DNA of 64,000 bases, taken from Cupriavidus taiwanensis (GTDB lineage: Bacteria > Pseudomonadota > Gammaproteobacteria > Burkholderiales > Burkholderiaceae). This document shows, piece after piece, positions 48,652 to 58,556 of the stretch. The DNA lies in the NCBI RefSeq assembly GCF_900250075.1, contig NZ_LT977072.1, positions 173,164 to 237,163 of the forward strand, read 5' to 3'. The notes under the pieces are model-generated. The model had not been told where the DNA came from, made no database searches, and worked only from the letters and a program-made list of their open reading frames with translations. Position 1 is the first letter of the stretch. The number at the start of each line of letters is the position of its first letter. The position numbers were made by a program, and so were the translations under genes.

Positions 48652-48909
48652 TGAAAGGCTGGTACCGAGATACACACGGTCATGGATTGCCGCTCGAACT
48701 CGCCGCCAAGCGCACAATCGCCGAATAACTTGCATCGCGAGAGTTGCAGGGACGTCCTATTACTTTCACAAATGGCCGTAGCGGCCTAGCTGCGGCTATC
48801 ACCGACATCACTTGAAAGGCTAAATTAGAGGCCGATTTGGTGTCCTGTTCGGTCCGAGCAGGCGCACCAAAACTAATATCATTCGGCGCAAGACCCAGTG
48901 CCCTTATAT

Positions 48910-49422
48910 TCAAAGACTCCGCCTAAGTTTAGTCAACGACAAACTTGGTGGTCTACTTAGGAGTACCAAGTGAATTGTACTTGCAACCTCCTTCAATTCC
49001 TCCATCGTCTTATATCCGCTCACCCGAAATGCGTAATCTGTGGGAGACTCATACATTTTGCGCGTATCTGCGAATCTAGACTCGTCAGCAGTTATCGTGT
49101 TCATGAACACGGTGTAGACTGGGTACTTGGCCGCTCCCAGAAAAGCTCTCCGCGTTTCCGTTGTGGGACAAACAAAATCCACAATGCAATGGTCGTTCGC
49201 ACCGTAGTTTAGCGTCAGATTGGCGATTTCGGCCATACGGCGCGCGTGCTCGATTCGGTGCACCAAACTAAACGTCAAGTCGCGATTTATATTTTCCCGA
49301 ACAAAATCCGCATTAACCCAACTGGCTGTCGGCATTAGATCCAAAAGCATTCGAGCAAGTGTAGTCTTGCCAGATCCCGGAAGGCCTTGAATCATGACGA
49401 TAGCCCGCTCTCTTTGTTTCAT
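48910..49422 (-). CDS. APS-kinase-like P-loop kinase
   Basis: 170 residues from ATG 49422 (MKQRERAIVMIQG), with AGTGGA ahead; starts at 49437 and 49467 are also open. P-loop GLPGSGKTTLAR, then WVNADFVRENINRDLTFS and HRIEHARRMAEIANLTLNYG, which match the adenosine/APS-binding pattern of CysC (DGDNVRxGL..DLGFS..DR..N.RR..EvA), and DFVCPTTETRR. APS kinase makes PAPS from adenylyl sulfate, the donor needed by the sulfotransferase at 42.2 kb. It faces the cluster tail to tail. It could instead be a related nucleotide kinase, as in some phages. Confidence 0.75.
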   Translation of the reverse strand: MKQRERAIVMIQGLPGSGKTTLARMLLDLMPTASWVNADFVRENINRDLTFSLVHRIEHARRMAEIANLTLNYGANDHCIVDFVCPTTETRRAFLGAAKYPVYTVFMNTITADESRFADTRKMYESPTDYAFRVSGYKTMEELKEVASTIHLVLLSRPPSLSLTKLRRSL

Positions 49423-49451
49423 GTTCCACTTGCTCATGATTGATGGCAGCG

Positions 49452-49874
49452 TCAACGAATGCGGCAATGAATTTCAAGCACTTCAATGAATTCTTGAACC
49501 ACGGTTGATCGATCTACGTTCCCCTCTTGCTCCGTCGCATTGAGCCACAGCGCGGCTTTCTTAATTTTGCTGGAACGCGGACAACTTGTACAATTCATTG
49601 TTTCGATGCCATTTATCCAAATATCAGATGTCTTTTGCTTTCCCCGTAGCAGATTACTTGTGCGGCGTTGCGTCGTGTAAGGTAAAGTAGCAAGGCCAAA
49701 CGGCACGAGGCCCGCCAAGTCCTCCGTAGATGCTTTCACTTCTGAAGTCGCCCCAAAGTGCATCTTCGCAGACGAAGGTAAATCTTTGGACGTTACCGGA
49801 AAAGATGGGTCGAATTCAACGCCCTTTGAGTTGATCAGCAAGGAACAGAAGCCTACTCGGCATCTATGATACAT
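49452..49874 (-). CDS. Hypothetical protein upstream of the kinase
   Basis: About 140 residues from ATG 49874 (MYHRCRVGFCSLLINSKGVE). Contains a CTSC pair and ALWLNATEQEGNVDRST. Ends close to or overlapping the possible kinase starts, so it could be co-transcribed with it. No family recognised and codon pattern is only moderately convincing. Confidence 0.35.
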   Translation of the reverse strand: MYHRCRVGFCSLLINSKGVEFDPSFPVTSKDLPSSAKMHFGATSEVKASTEDLAGLVPFGLATLPYTTQRRTSNLLRGKQKTSDIWINGIETMNCTSCPRSSKIKKAALWLNATEQEGNVDRSTVVQEFIEVLEIHCRIR

Positions 49875-50154
49875 ATTGCACAGCCGTCGGATTGAGGATC
49901 CCTGTACCGATTGCACCTGCCCTTTCGGAAAAAATACCTAAAAAGCTCTATTTGCGACAATGTGCGGTACATCAAACTGCCCCGCACTAAAAGCTCGCTG
50001 GGAAAGCCTGGCACACTCCTTGCTGCATCACATCATTTGTAAGCCTAATCTCGCGTGCGCCGCTGCGTTGTCACCCGTTGCCAACCTGAGTCCAAAAGCA
50101 GGGGTCTGAAGGACAGACTTCTGCACAATGGGGTCGGCGTAGAGGTTCTTTCTG

Positions 50155-50697
50155 ATGGCACTAACTCAAAGCGCTATATCTATGACCCTACGAATCTCCA
50201 AGACACTGATGGTCGTTGCCATCGCCCTCTTTACCTCTTTGGTCGCGTTTAACAACATAACCGACTACTTTACGAATTTGGCCTTTATTCGTCATGTCCT
50301 TTTAATGGACACGATCTTTCCAAGCAGCAGAAACATGTATCGAGCTATCAGTTCGCCAATTTTGCATCATGTTGCCTATGTGTGCATTATCACACTAGAG
50401 ACTGTAACCGCGGTTCTGTGCTGGATGGGTGGCAATCGCTTGTGGTCTGCCCGACATGACTCCCACATGGCCTTTCAGCGCGCGAAAGGTTTTACCATCG
50501 CCGGGCTGACGCTGGGTTTTTTGACATGGCAGGTTGCGTTCATGTCGATCGGAGGGGAATGGTTTGGCATGTGGATGTCTAAACAGTGGAATGGGATGCC
50601 AGATGCGTTCCGATTTTTTATCACGATCCTGTCCGTGCTGATCTTTGTGAGCCAGGACAATGATGCTTTGGATAAGCACGAGAGACCCGGCCTTTAG
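50155..50697 (+). CDS. DUF2165 small integral membrane protein
   Basis: 180 residues with four predicted membrane helices (ISKTLMVVAIALFTSLVAF, YVCIITLETVTAVLCW, GFTIAGLTLGFLTWQVAF, FFITILSVLIF) and the family stretch GGEWFGMWMSKQWNGMPDAF. Members of this predicted membrane family are widespread in proteobacteria with unknown role. GAGG lies nine bases ahead of the ATG. Stands alone between the cluster and IS relics. Confidence 0.88.
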   Translation: MALTQSAISMTLRISKTLMVVAIALFTSLVAFNNITDYFTNLAFIRHVLLMDTIFPSSRNMYRAISSPILHHVAYVCIITLETVTAVLCWMGGNRLWSARHDSHMAFQRAKGFTIAGLTLGFLTWQVAFMSIGGEWFGMWMSKQWNGMPDAFRFFITILSVLIFVSQDNDALDKHERPGL

Positions 50698-50844
50698 GCA
50701 GAAGCTTATCGACATGGGCTGCACTCATGCCTGCAGCAACACTACTTGACGCTCTTAAAATCTGTTGCGAAATTAAATTTAAATGACGGGCTTTTGAACG
50801 GTTAACGAAACCGCGCCCATCATCACATGACAGTTGAGCGTTGC

Positions 50845-51040
50845 TTTGCGTCATGGCACGGAAGAAGGTCAACAACGAATTGTGAAAGGCGGTGTAACTG
50901 CTGCTTCCGACGGTGGAACGCTCGCCGCAAGGTGGTCGCCCGAGAGTGGATGACCGAGCAGCACTGGACGGCATCCTATGTATTGCAAAAGGGGATTGCA
51001 TGGGAAAACTTGCCGCAGGAACTGGGGCCTTGGCGAAAGA
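50845..51040 (+). pseudogene. IS5-family transposase N-terminal fragment
   Basis: Frames joined give ARKKVNNEL, LLPTVERSPQGGRPRVDDRA and VLQKGIAWENLPQELG, the start of an IS5-type transposase, with two stops and a frameshift. The rest is missing. Confidence 0.65.
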
Positions 51041-51479
51041 ACAGCGTAGGAAGGAAGCTCCCAGTCCAGCTTACGCGTCTCGCGCGCGATCAGTGCTGAG
51101 CAGTTTCGGCGGAGAATTCATAGACAGCGCTCTTGCCATTGCTACCGAGATAGACATTCCAGTGCTCCTGGACAGGGCGACGTTGTTGTAGAGCGGAATC
51201 GCGTACCCGTCACAGGGTCCAGTCGCCCGATGTCGGCTTGACGTTACCGCACCCATTCGAGTGGAGCTGGTGCCTTATATCCGGCCTGGAGCGCCACTGT
51301 TGCCTTGCGAGCCTCAATGAACGCTGCTTAGAACCAACCGTCCTCAATCTCTCGCCACGGGCTTGCAAGCCGCTTGGTTGCGGCAGGCGTAGGCTCCCAC
51401 GCTCTTACCTGATTCGCCATTTCTGTTTCTTCGCTGTGCAGCCTTGAAGGGTGGATTATGAGCTGGTGAAAGGGGGCGA
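51041..51479. other. No gene supported
   Basis: Nothing recognisable between two IS relics. Confidence 0.4.
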
Positions 51480-51990
51480 TGCCCCCAGCTCAGGCCGGGA
51501 GCAACTCACATGCCCGGGATCGTATTGGCGCCCATGGGCCAGTAATGCCCAAGCTGTTCGGCAATCTTGTTGGCCAGTGCCACCAGCGCCGCTGCAGCAT
51601 GGGCAGTGCCCATGCCGGCGGATATTTGGTGCGCGTGAGCATCGTTCGTCCTGCGTTGACCACCGGTCGTCGCAGGTAAGCGTTGCCGCACGCTTGCCGA
51701 TGTGCCCAAGCCGTACATGACCGCCCGTGCCGGTCTGTGCCGGAACCAGCCCCAGGCTTGCAGCGAAGGCCCTGCCTGTGCGGGAGGCTGGGCAGAGCCC
51801 AAGGCAGTAGCGGTAATAGGCTCCACGCCGGGAATCTGGTCCACAATCTGCGCGGCCGGATCAGACCTTAGCCACTCCTGTAGGTCACGCGCAACCAGTT
51901 GGATCTTCTGTCCGTCGAATTCGCGCAGCGCACGGAGTTGCTGCTCCAGCGCCGCGTCAGCAAGGGCGGTACGACGCGAGCGAACTAGGG
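51480..51990 (-). pseudogene. IS110-family transposase, C-terminal relic
   Basis: Minus-strand reading LEQQLRALREFDGQKIQLVA, then QIPGVEPITATAL, PSLQAWGWFRH and AALVALANKIAEQLGHY follows the IS110 transposase_20 region (PGVGPxTATAL...ALANK.AR). Small deletions and shifts are present, and the RuvC-like N-terminal domain is gone. Confidence 0.75.
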
Positions 51991-52559
51991 CCCAGCGCTC
52001 GCAAAAATCTCGGCCCGGAAGGCCAGCCGCCCCGCGCGGAAGTGCAGGCCATATTCACCCAGCAGCCCCGGCATTTGGTTGCCCTGCCGGGTACGCGTAC
52101 TCTCCTCGACCTCAAGTGCTGGATCGAGTTTTCACTCTGGCACAGCGATGCCGCCGGTCAAGCGAGAGCCCCTTTTGCCTTCTAGGCTGTGGCTTGGCGG
52201 TAGATGGGCGGTGCTCATTCCAACTCCCCCTCATCCGACCCGATTTTGAAGAACCCTGCTGCGCACTATCGAAGCATCCGTCGCCTCGATATCCTTTTTT
52301 TCCTCACCGGGAAAATGAATAGCTCGAAGACAAGACTAGCTAGCCGCAACGGCTAATGTTTGTCATGATAATGAAAAATTCCTATCGGCTTGTCGCGATT
52401 GGTCTAATGACTGCTTTGGACCCGGAGAATGGAACAGGCTTACAGCTAATGTAGCACGAATGCTTAGCCGGAATATCTGGCTCGTTTTGAATAGGTCTAT
52501 GCCTACCGCGCATTGGGCTTGGGCCCGTCGTGAAGCTAGTCGTGTCACCACTGATTTCC
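51991..52559. other. No gene supported
   Basis: Left side may hold more IS110 debris; the remainder has no recognisable gene. Confidence 0.4.
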
Positions 52560-53342
52560 TTATACATCTGTACGCCACATCTCAAAATCCCCCTTCCCCA
52601 GCCATTGACTGATGTATCCTCCCAGTGCCTTCAGAAGGGTATCAGAGCACATGCCAGCGGAACCGGCTAATGCAGGGCAAAGCACGAGCTGCGTGCCTGT
52701 GTCGTCGTAGATATGAAGTATTCGGGCCTGGTCCGCCGGCTTCAGAGTGTGCTCTTTATATGAAAGGCCGCGCATACCGAAGGCATGCACATAATCACCT
52801 TCATGAGGATCGCCTAGACACACCACGACCTTCGGCTGCTCGCGCCGACGTAACGCCTCGATGAAGCGAAAGCGTCCTCCATCACGGCAAAGAGACATAT
52901 AAGCGACTTTCGAAATGAGTTCAGGTTGCATGCCAAAGCGTCGCCTCCAGCTCTGGCCATCGTCTGTACGAATTGGAAGAGGGAATAGGCTAAGCATGAA
53001 TTCCCAGCCCTGCGGTCGGTACAGAAGATCTGAAAGATATTTCTTGCAGTCACCACCATCTTCGTGGCCAAACAGCACCATTTGACGAGCGGCTGACATA
53101 ATACGAGCGATGCGCTGATGTGTCTGCCACCGGACTATCTCCGTTGCATGCCGAGCTCGAAATGCGGAGTCCCAAGCTGGACATTCAAGCTTCGGCATCA
53201 GAGGCGAGACTAGCGATATGCAATTCCTGATCGGCGAATAATTGCAAAACCAAACTGCAGCGGACGGGTTTCCTCCTTCCATGCCAACAAAAGACGCAAA
53301 ATAGCTGTCTAATTGCTGGCGAGTAAAAGCATTTGTGGTCAT
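52560..53342 (-). CDS. Conserved-looking hypothetical protein, 260 residues
   Basis: Soluble, no signal peptide. N-terminal VGMEGGNPSAAVWFCNYSP and the internal PKVVVCLGDPHEGDYVHAFG resemble the Gly-rich substrate loops of the uracil-DNA glycosylase superfamily, but the match is distant. Other parts include GWEFMLSLFPLPIRTDDGQS and CPALAGSAGMCSDTLLKALG. Stands alone between IS relics and the aldehyde dehydrogenase, on the same strand as the latter. Real gene likely; function not known. Confidence 0.7.
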   Translation of the reverse strand: MTTNAFTRQQLDSYFASFVGMEGGNPSAAVWFCNYSPIRNCISLVSPLMPKLECPAWDSAFRARHATEIVRWQTHQRIARIMSAARQMVLFGHEDGGDCKKYLSDLLYRPQGWEFMLSLFPLPIRTDDGQSWRRRFGMQPELISKVAYMSLCRDGGRFRFIEALRRREQPKVVVCLGDPHEGDYVHAFGMRGLSYKEHTLKPADQARILHIYDDTGTQLVLCPALAGSAGMCSDTLLKALGGYISQWLGKGDFEMWRTDV

Positions 53343-53484
53343 GATTGAGCTTCGTAATGGCCCTGTCAGAATCTACCATCAGCCTAAAAGTGGAAAAAGA
53401 CCGTGATACCTCAGCGATCAACCAAAAAATTCGATAATTTTTTTCGTTTATCTCATCCTCATTCCCTATGTATAGGCCAATTTG

Positions 53485-54966
53485 CTACTGCGCGTTTGCG
53501 CTGACTGTCTTAGCCGGCGTCCCTGCCTTAGTCGAAACCCAGACACTTTTGGTCTCGAGGAACTCGCGCACAGCTTCGATACCGTTCTCACGGCCGATTC
53601 CGGATTGCTTCATGCCACCGAAAGGGAGGTTGAAGCTCATCGCGCGATAGGTGTTAATCCACACTGTGCCGACCCTGAGCGCCTTTGATACACGAAGCGC
53701 CTTGGAGATATCAGCTGTCCATACTCCTGCTGCGAGCCCGTAAATGACATCATTGGCTATCCTCACTGCGTCAGCTTCGTCATCGAAGCCCATGACCGAC
53801 AGCACGGGGCCGAACACCTCTTCTTGCGCGATGCGCATGTCGCTCTTTACGTCGACAAAAACCGTGGGCTGCACAAACTGCCCACCAGAGAGATCCCCTA
53901 TGGCCTCGCCCCCTATTACACAGCGAGCGCCTTCTGACTTGGCGATGTCGATGTACCGCAAAACCTTTTTATACTGCTCCGGTGTTGCGAGAGGACCGAT
54001 GCTATTCTCCGGTGCGTTTGGATCACCGACTCGCGCCAATGCAACCATTCTGACAAGTTGATCGACGAAAAGGTCCTTGATGCTATTCTGCACCAGCAAG
54101 CGGGACCCTGCCACACACGCTTGACCGGTCGCTGCAAAGATCCCCGACACAGCTCCACTTACTGCCTGTGCGAAGTCGCAGTCCTCGAACACAATATTGG
54201 GCGACTTACCACCTAATTCCATTGAAACCCGTTTCATAGATTTTGCAGCAGCCGCGTAGACCTTTGCCCCGGTGGCATCCGATCCAGTAAAACTCACCTT
54301 AGCGACGTCAGGGTGTTCCACCAACGCAGCCCCAGTCTCCGGACCAAAGCCAGTGACAACGTTAAATACTCCACTCGGGAAGCCGGCGTGCTGGGTCAAC
54401 TCCATGAACTCCAGTGTGCTCGCCGAAGCGAACTCTGATGGCTTCAGGACCACGGTGCAGCCTGCTGCCAAGGCGGGCGCGCATTTCATCGCTACGAAAA
54501 GCAAAGGTGAGTTCCAGGCCGTCAAGGCAGCGACTACGCCAACTGGCTCGTGGGTGGTAAAAGCAAAGGCATCGGACCTGTCCAAAGGAACGACAGTGCC
54601 TTCTATCTTGTCAGCTAGGCCGCTGAAGTACCACCACCACTCCGACTGCGAGCGAAGCTGGTTGAGCACCTCAGTCATCACCTTGCCATTGTCCCGTACC
54701 TCAGTTTCTGCCAGGCGCTGGGCTTTATCAAGGACCAGATCACCCAGACGTCGCATTAGTTTGCCGCGCGCCGTGGCTGTCATCATCGCCCAAGGTCCCG
54801 CCTTCAGGGCACGCGAAGCTGCCGCCACCGCGATATCAACATCTTCCTTTGTACCTCTAGGGATGCGTGCCCAAGCCTCGCCGGTGTACGGGTTGACCGT
54901 ATCGAACCACTCCAGTCTTACTGGATCGACATAACGGCCGTCAATGAACAACTTATAGCGTTTCAT
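53485..54966 (-). CDS. NAD(P)-dependent aldehyde dehydrogenase
   Basis: 493 residues, full family length. Rossmann/substrate motifs GVVAALTAWNSPLLF and FTGSDATGAKVYAAAA, catalytic Glu in MELGGKSPNIVFED, catalytic Cys in ATGQACVAGSRLLVQ, and the C-terminal EEVFGPVLSVMGFDDE and NLPFGGMKQSGIGRENG. Resembles betaine/hydroxymuconic-type aldehyde dehydrogenases. Complete and apparently functional, unlike the second ALDH gene at the right edge. No pathway partner adjacent; divergent from the IclR gene about 1 kb away. Confidence 0.95.
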   Translation of the reverse strand: MKRYKLFIDGRYVDPVRLEWFDTVNPYTGEAWARIPRGTKEDVDIAVAAASRALKAGPWAMMTATARGKLMRRLGDLVLDKAQRLAETEVRDNGKVMTEVLNQLRSQSEWWWYFSGLADKIEGTVVPLDRSDAFAFTTHEPVGVVAALTAWNSPLLFVAMKCAPALAAGCTVVLKPSEFASASTLEFMELTQHAGFPSGVFNVVTGFGPETGAALVEHPDVAKVSFTGSDATGAKVYAAAAKSMKRVSMELGGKSPNIVFEDCDFAQAVSGAVSGIFAATGQACVAGSRLLVQNSIKDLFVDQLVRMVALARVGDPNAPENSIGPLATPEQYKKVLRYIDIAKSEGARCVIGGEAIGDLSGGQFVQPTVFVDVKSDMRIAQEEVFGPVLSVMGFDDEADAVRIANDVIYGLAAGVWTADISKALRVSKALRVGTVWINTYRAMSFNLPFGGMKQSGIGRENGIEAVREFLETKSVWVSTKAGTPAKTVSANAQ

Positions 54967-55429
54967 TTGAATCTGAATTCCCCTTATCTAATGAGCATTG
55001 ATTCGGTATTGCATTTCATTCATTTGCCAGCGCCTTGCTATGGTCCCCAGCACCGCAAGTGCGTCGACTCAATCCTTGCACTTGCTCGCTTACATGCGTC
55101 AAGCACATCACCCCGACGCGGAGGATCGGCATCGATTGTCGCTTATAACCTCGCTTCCATCCTTAATGGTGTTCTGGTCGGTCCCGGCAGGAACGTGTTA
55201 AACAATGCCCCCTCCTGTCTGCAAAGGCTTTAGGAATCAACACCTCCAACGCCGAACGGCTTGGCAAAGCATGGGGCAATCTTAACCCTTTGAGGTAGCT
55301 ACGTGAAATCACCGTGTGATCCGAAGGATCGTTCCAGTTCCCGACTCAGTCACAAAAGATTGACGGCGCCTCCGCCACCGCTGTCGGAAAAAATGTGACA
55401 TTTGTCGTGGTCGCTCCAGTTCAAGGACC
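54967..55429. other. Upstream region of the aldehyde dehydrogenase, no gene supported
   Basis: No open frame with support; the right part leads into an IS5 fragment. Confidence 0.4.
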
Positions 55430-55625
55430 CGCTGATCGCGGTCGAGCGAGCCAAGACCCAGATTCGAGCGCGGGTCGAGCATCCGTTCCATGTCGTTAGA
55501 ACTTGTTTGGACATCGCAAGGTTCGCTACATGGGTCTGGTCAAGAACACGACGCAGTTGTTCAGCCTGTTTGGTCTGGCGAATCTGGTGTACGCCAGGAA
55601 ACTGTTAGTGGCCTCAGAGGGCAGC
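55430..55625 (+). pseudogene. IS5-family transposase C-terminal fragment
   Basis: In mixed frames: VERAKTQIRARVEHPFHVV, GHRKVRY-like and RGLVKNTTQLFSLFGLANLV then ARKLLVASEGSNPS. This is the conserved tail of IS5-type transposases (ARVEHPF...VRYRGL.KN). Only the end remains. Confidence 0.75.
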
Positions 55626-55851
55626 AATCCGTCTTGAGCAAGAAAAGCCACGGCTTGTACAACATCAACCGCAAACCTCATTGATCAGCGATTCCCTTGC
55701 AAGATGGTTGCTCCAATTTTTACGTAGGTTGCTTTGCTACCTCGCTCCATAGCTTAGTTTCTTCGCTCATGAAGGTGAGCACGAAATTTGCGATAGATAG
55801 CCTCCAGCCATCGCGCCACCATCTTCCTACCTAAAAAAAAGCGTCATTTTG

Positions 55852-55881
55852 TTGACACGGCAAGCTCTTTCCGCATGTAAT
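55852..55881 (+). promoter_or_regulatory. Sigma-70-type promoter ahead of the IclR gene
   Basis: TTGACA at 55852-55857, 18-base spacer, TGTAAT at 55876-55881 (one mismatch to TATAAT), about 70 bases upstream of the IclR start. Confidence 0.6.
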
Positions 55882-55951
55882 GGCGACAATTTTATTCAGT
55901 TTAGGGTACCGCCTTTACGAGGTCAACAGCTGCATCTCTCTTTAGCCAACG

Positions 55952-56677
55952 ATGCCACGCAAGCCACAAACCACATCAATTTCTGACGAAAATTCGGCGC
56001 CCGGAGGTGCCTCAAGTGTGGACCGTGCTTTGTCCTTGCTTGACGTGTTCACACCAGAATCTGCTTCGCTTTCACTGACTGAGATAGCGAAACAGACAAG
56101 GCTTTATAAAAGCACTGTACTGAGGTTGCTAGCATCCTTGCAACACAAGGGCTATGTTCAACGTAAAACAGATGGCAGCTACTGCCTCGGCCCACAGATC
56201 GCGCGTAATTATGCAATTTACGCGGCGTCATTTTCGCTCGAAGAAATCGTTATGCCGGCGTTGCGTGAACTCACAGAACAAACCAAGGAGAGCGCTGCAT
56301 TTTATGTACGACAAAAGGAGTTCCGTCTCTGCCTCTATCGCGTTGACTCCCCACAGCTGGTTCGAGATCACATACGGGCGGGTGAGATCCTCCCTATTGA
56401 TCGCGGAGCTGGCGGCCGCATACTGCTGGCCTATTCCGGTGAGCAAGGGGAAATCTACGATCAGATTCGTAAAGATGGCATTGCTATGCTAGTCGGAGAT
56501 CGCGTACCGGAGCTCAGCGGCATATCAGCTCCTGTTTTCAATGCTGAAAAGGAACTCGCTGGCGCCGTCACACTTACAATGCCCACATCTCGCTATTCGG
56601 AAATCTTTGCGAAACCTGTACGCGATGCGGCAATGAGAATCTCATCGAGATTGGGCGTCACCGGATTTAACGAATGA
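55952..56677 (+). CDS. IclR-family transcriptional regulator
   Basis: 241 residues. Winged helix at about 23-85 (SSVDRALSLLDVFTPESASL, LTEIAKQTRLYKSTVLRLLA), then the IclR effector domain with SLEEIVMPALRELTEQTKES, AFYVRQKEFRLCLYRVDSPQ and GAGGRILLAYSG, and the C-terminal GISAPVFNAEKELAGAVTLT. Normally controls aromatic or small-acid catabolism. Intact, with its own promoter. No intact plus-strand target follows; the aldehyde dehydrogenase on the other side is a possible target. Confidence 0.94.
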   Translation: MPRKPQTTSISDENSAPGGASSVDRALSLLDVFTPESASLSLTEIAKQTRLYKSTVLRLLASLQHKGYVQRKTDGSYCLGPQIARNYAIYAASFSLEEIVMPALRELTEQTKESAAFYVRQKEFRLCLYRVDSPQLVRDHIRAGEILPIDRGAGGRILLAYSGEQGEIYDQIRKDGIAMLVGDRVPELSGISAPVFNAEKELAGAVTLTMPTSRYSEIFAKPVRDAAMRISSRLGVTGFNE

Positions 56678-56809
56678 TGGCGCTGAGGCCTCACATTTTT
56701 TGAGCAAATGCACGGGCATGCGAAGCAACCCGTAACCTCTGGGTGTAGCCGATCAGACGCTTCGGCCCCAATACTGAACGTGACCATCACCCATGGAACT
56801 GTAGGATCA

Positions 56810-57060
56810 TTGTACTGTCATTCGTGCGGAAGCACGCGCGAGATCCAGGCGTTCCTGGACGAAAGCTACGGAACCGATATCTCCCCGGAGTTCAGAACTC
56901 GGTCACGGGTATTGTCATGGCCTTTGCAATCGCGTGGCGGAGCCGCCCCCGCTCGACGCCGCATACCCGGTCGGTTCTTCGGCGTGTTGCTCGCGCTATG
57001 TATGTTTCAAGCATTCCGTTCTTGCGGGGCGATCTGAGCAACTGCCCTCGGGCACGATTG
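56810..57060 (+). pseudogene. IS256-family transposase fragment
   Basis: Frames joined give YCHSCGSTREIQAFLDESYG, TDISPEF, then NSVTGIVMA and WRSRPLDAAYPVVFFGVLLA-like sequence, the start of the IS256 (Mutator) catalytic region. Heavily shifted, remainder missing. Confidence 0.7.
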
Positions 57061-57959
57061 ACGTTGCCTTGACGACCAATGCTCAACGCCTCGCTCTGGA
57101 CATTTCGCCCAGGGATTTGGAAAGCGCGCTGAGCGAGAAGCGTGAAAATAAAATTGGCCACGTCAGCGATAATGAAGGCAAGTCATCGACTCGGATTCGA
57201 TAGATGTATCGGCGTACAACTTTCCAACAATAGATCTAACGTGAAGGGATCTTGGCAACCGGTATTGCCAATCGCGTAACGCATCTCGTCTTCAATGGGA
57301 AGTCATACCTTTCGGGCGCCACGGAGACTGCAGTATTTGAGAAGGCAATCATTCAAGCCGCTGAAGACGGCCCCGACACGGAGGAAGCTCTCATGCAGGG
57401 GCATGCGGCATCGATGGAATGCCGCCGTATGCTACGGGTCACTTCGTCAGCCCAAGCGCAGTGGCTTTACTGAAGATCGGGATTCGCGAGCTGCTTAGAT
57501 TTCGCCACTCAGCCATAGGGACGCCCCGAAGAGCGTCGATCTCTTACGACTGCGGCGCCGTCCGTGCAACGGAGACGCATAGCGACGTATCGAGCTGTAA
57601 GCGCAACTCAGTACCGGAGGCCCCCGAAATGACATGGCGGTAAAAGTCATACGATGGGTGCTGAAATCCACAATAGTTACTTTGTCGGGCGGCGCAGGAC
57701 ATACGTGAAACCAAAGTCTTCCGACATTCGGCGGCGCGTTGGTATTTGTGCAATGTTCAAGGATTTGTTGCAGAACCGATGACCGAATCTGGGGAGGAAC
57801 CCTCGCTTGACAGAAGCCGAGCCAGCTTGTGCAGGGAAAGCCGAATAGGTTTACTATAGAGGACGATAGAAGACCAAATAGCCCCAGTGTTGGACCGCCA
57901 AACTTGGCGAGACCGATTTGCAACGTAGGGCAGAAGGACGCGATCCCTAGGTCCGTATA
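57061..57959. other. No gene supported
   Basis: One frame from 57252 (RVTHLVFNGKSYLSGATETA) and one on the minus strand from 57923 are open but unrecognised. Probably decayed sequence. Confidence 0.4.
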
Positions 57960-58556
57960 ATGACGGCCATGATTGATACCTCCTCCTCTTCCACCCGGTC
58001 GCCTGTGGACCCTACAGGCGCGATTTCAGCGCGCGTGCGCATCGAGCGCGAATCGCGAGGCTGGTCAATGGGCGAGCTCGCTGAGCGCGCCGGCGTGTCA
58101 AAGGCCATGATCAGCAAGATCGAGCGTGGTGAAGCGAGTCCGACCGCAACAGTCCTAGGTCGGCTTTCCGGAGCCTTTGGCCTGCAGCTCTCGATGTTGC
58201 TGGCACTGGCCGAACAGTCTGGCGATCGCCTTTGCCGTGCCGCCGATCAGCCAGTCTGGACCGATCCCGAGACTGGCTATACCCGACGCGCGGTGTCGCC
58301 GCGCAATGGTGGCATGCTGGAACTCGTGGAAATCATGCTCCCAGCCAATGTTCGGATTTCTTACCCGTCATCGGCCTTCATCTTCCAGCACCAACAGATC
58401 TGGGTACAGCGAGGGACCCTAGTGTTTCAGGAAGGTGAACTGGTACATGAGCTAGAAGTCGGCGACTGTCTGCAACTCGGCCCTCCCGCACCATGCACCT
58501 TCATCAATCCTAGCAACGACCCCTGCATCTATCTCGTTGCGTTGGTCAAGCGCTAG
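57960..58556 (+). CDS. XRE-family regulator with C-terminal cupin domain
   Basis: 198 residues. Helix-turn-helix at about 22-80 (ISARVRIERESRGWSMGELA, ERAGVSKAMISKIERGEASP, TATVLGRLSGAFGL), then a cupin (ELVEIMLPANVRISY, QQIWVQRGTLVFQEGEL, HELEVGDCLQLGPPAPCTFI). Regulators of this build sense small metabolites, often amines or amino acids. The GNAT and MFS genes converge on it from the right (minus strand), so regulation of them is plausible. Intact. Confidence 0.93.
   Translation: MTAMIDTSSSSTRSPVDPTGAISARVRIERESRGWSMGELAERAGVSKAMISKIERGEASPTATVLGRLSGAFGLQLSMLLALAEQSGDRLCRAADQPVWTDPETGYTRRAVSPRNGGMLELVEIMLPANVRISYPSSAFIFQHQQIWVQRGTLVFQEGELVHELEVGDCLQLGPPAPCTFINPSNDPCIYLVALVKR

Noticed and set aside
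57495..57923. 142-residue minus-strand frame
   Set aside because: No motif, no ribosome site and uneven composition within an IS256-debris region.
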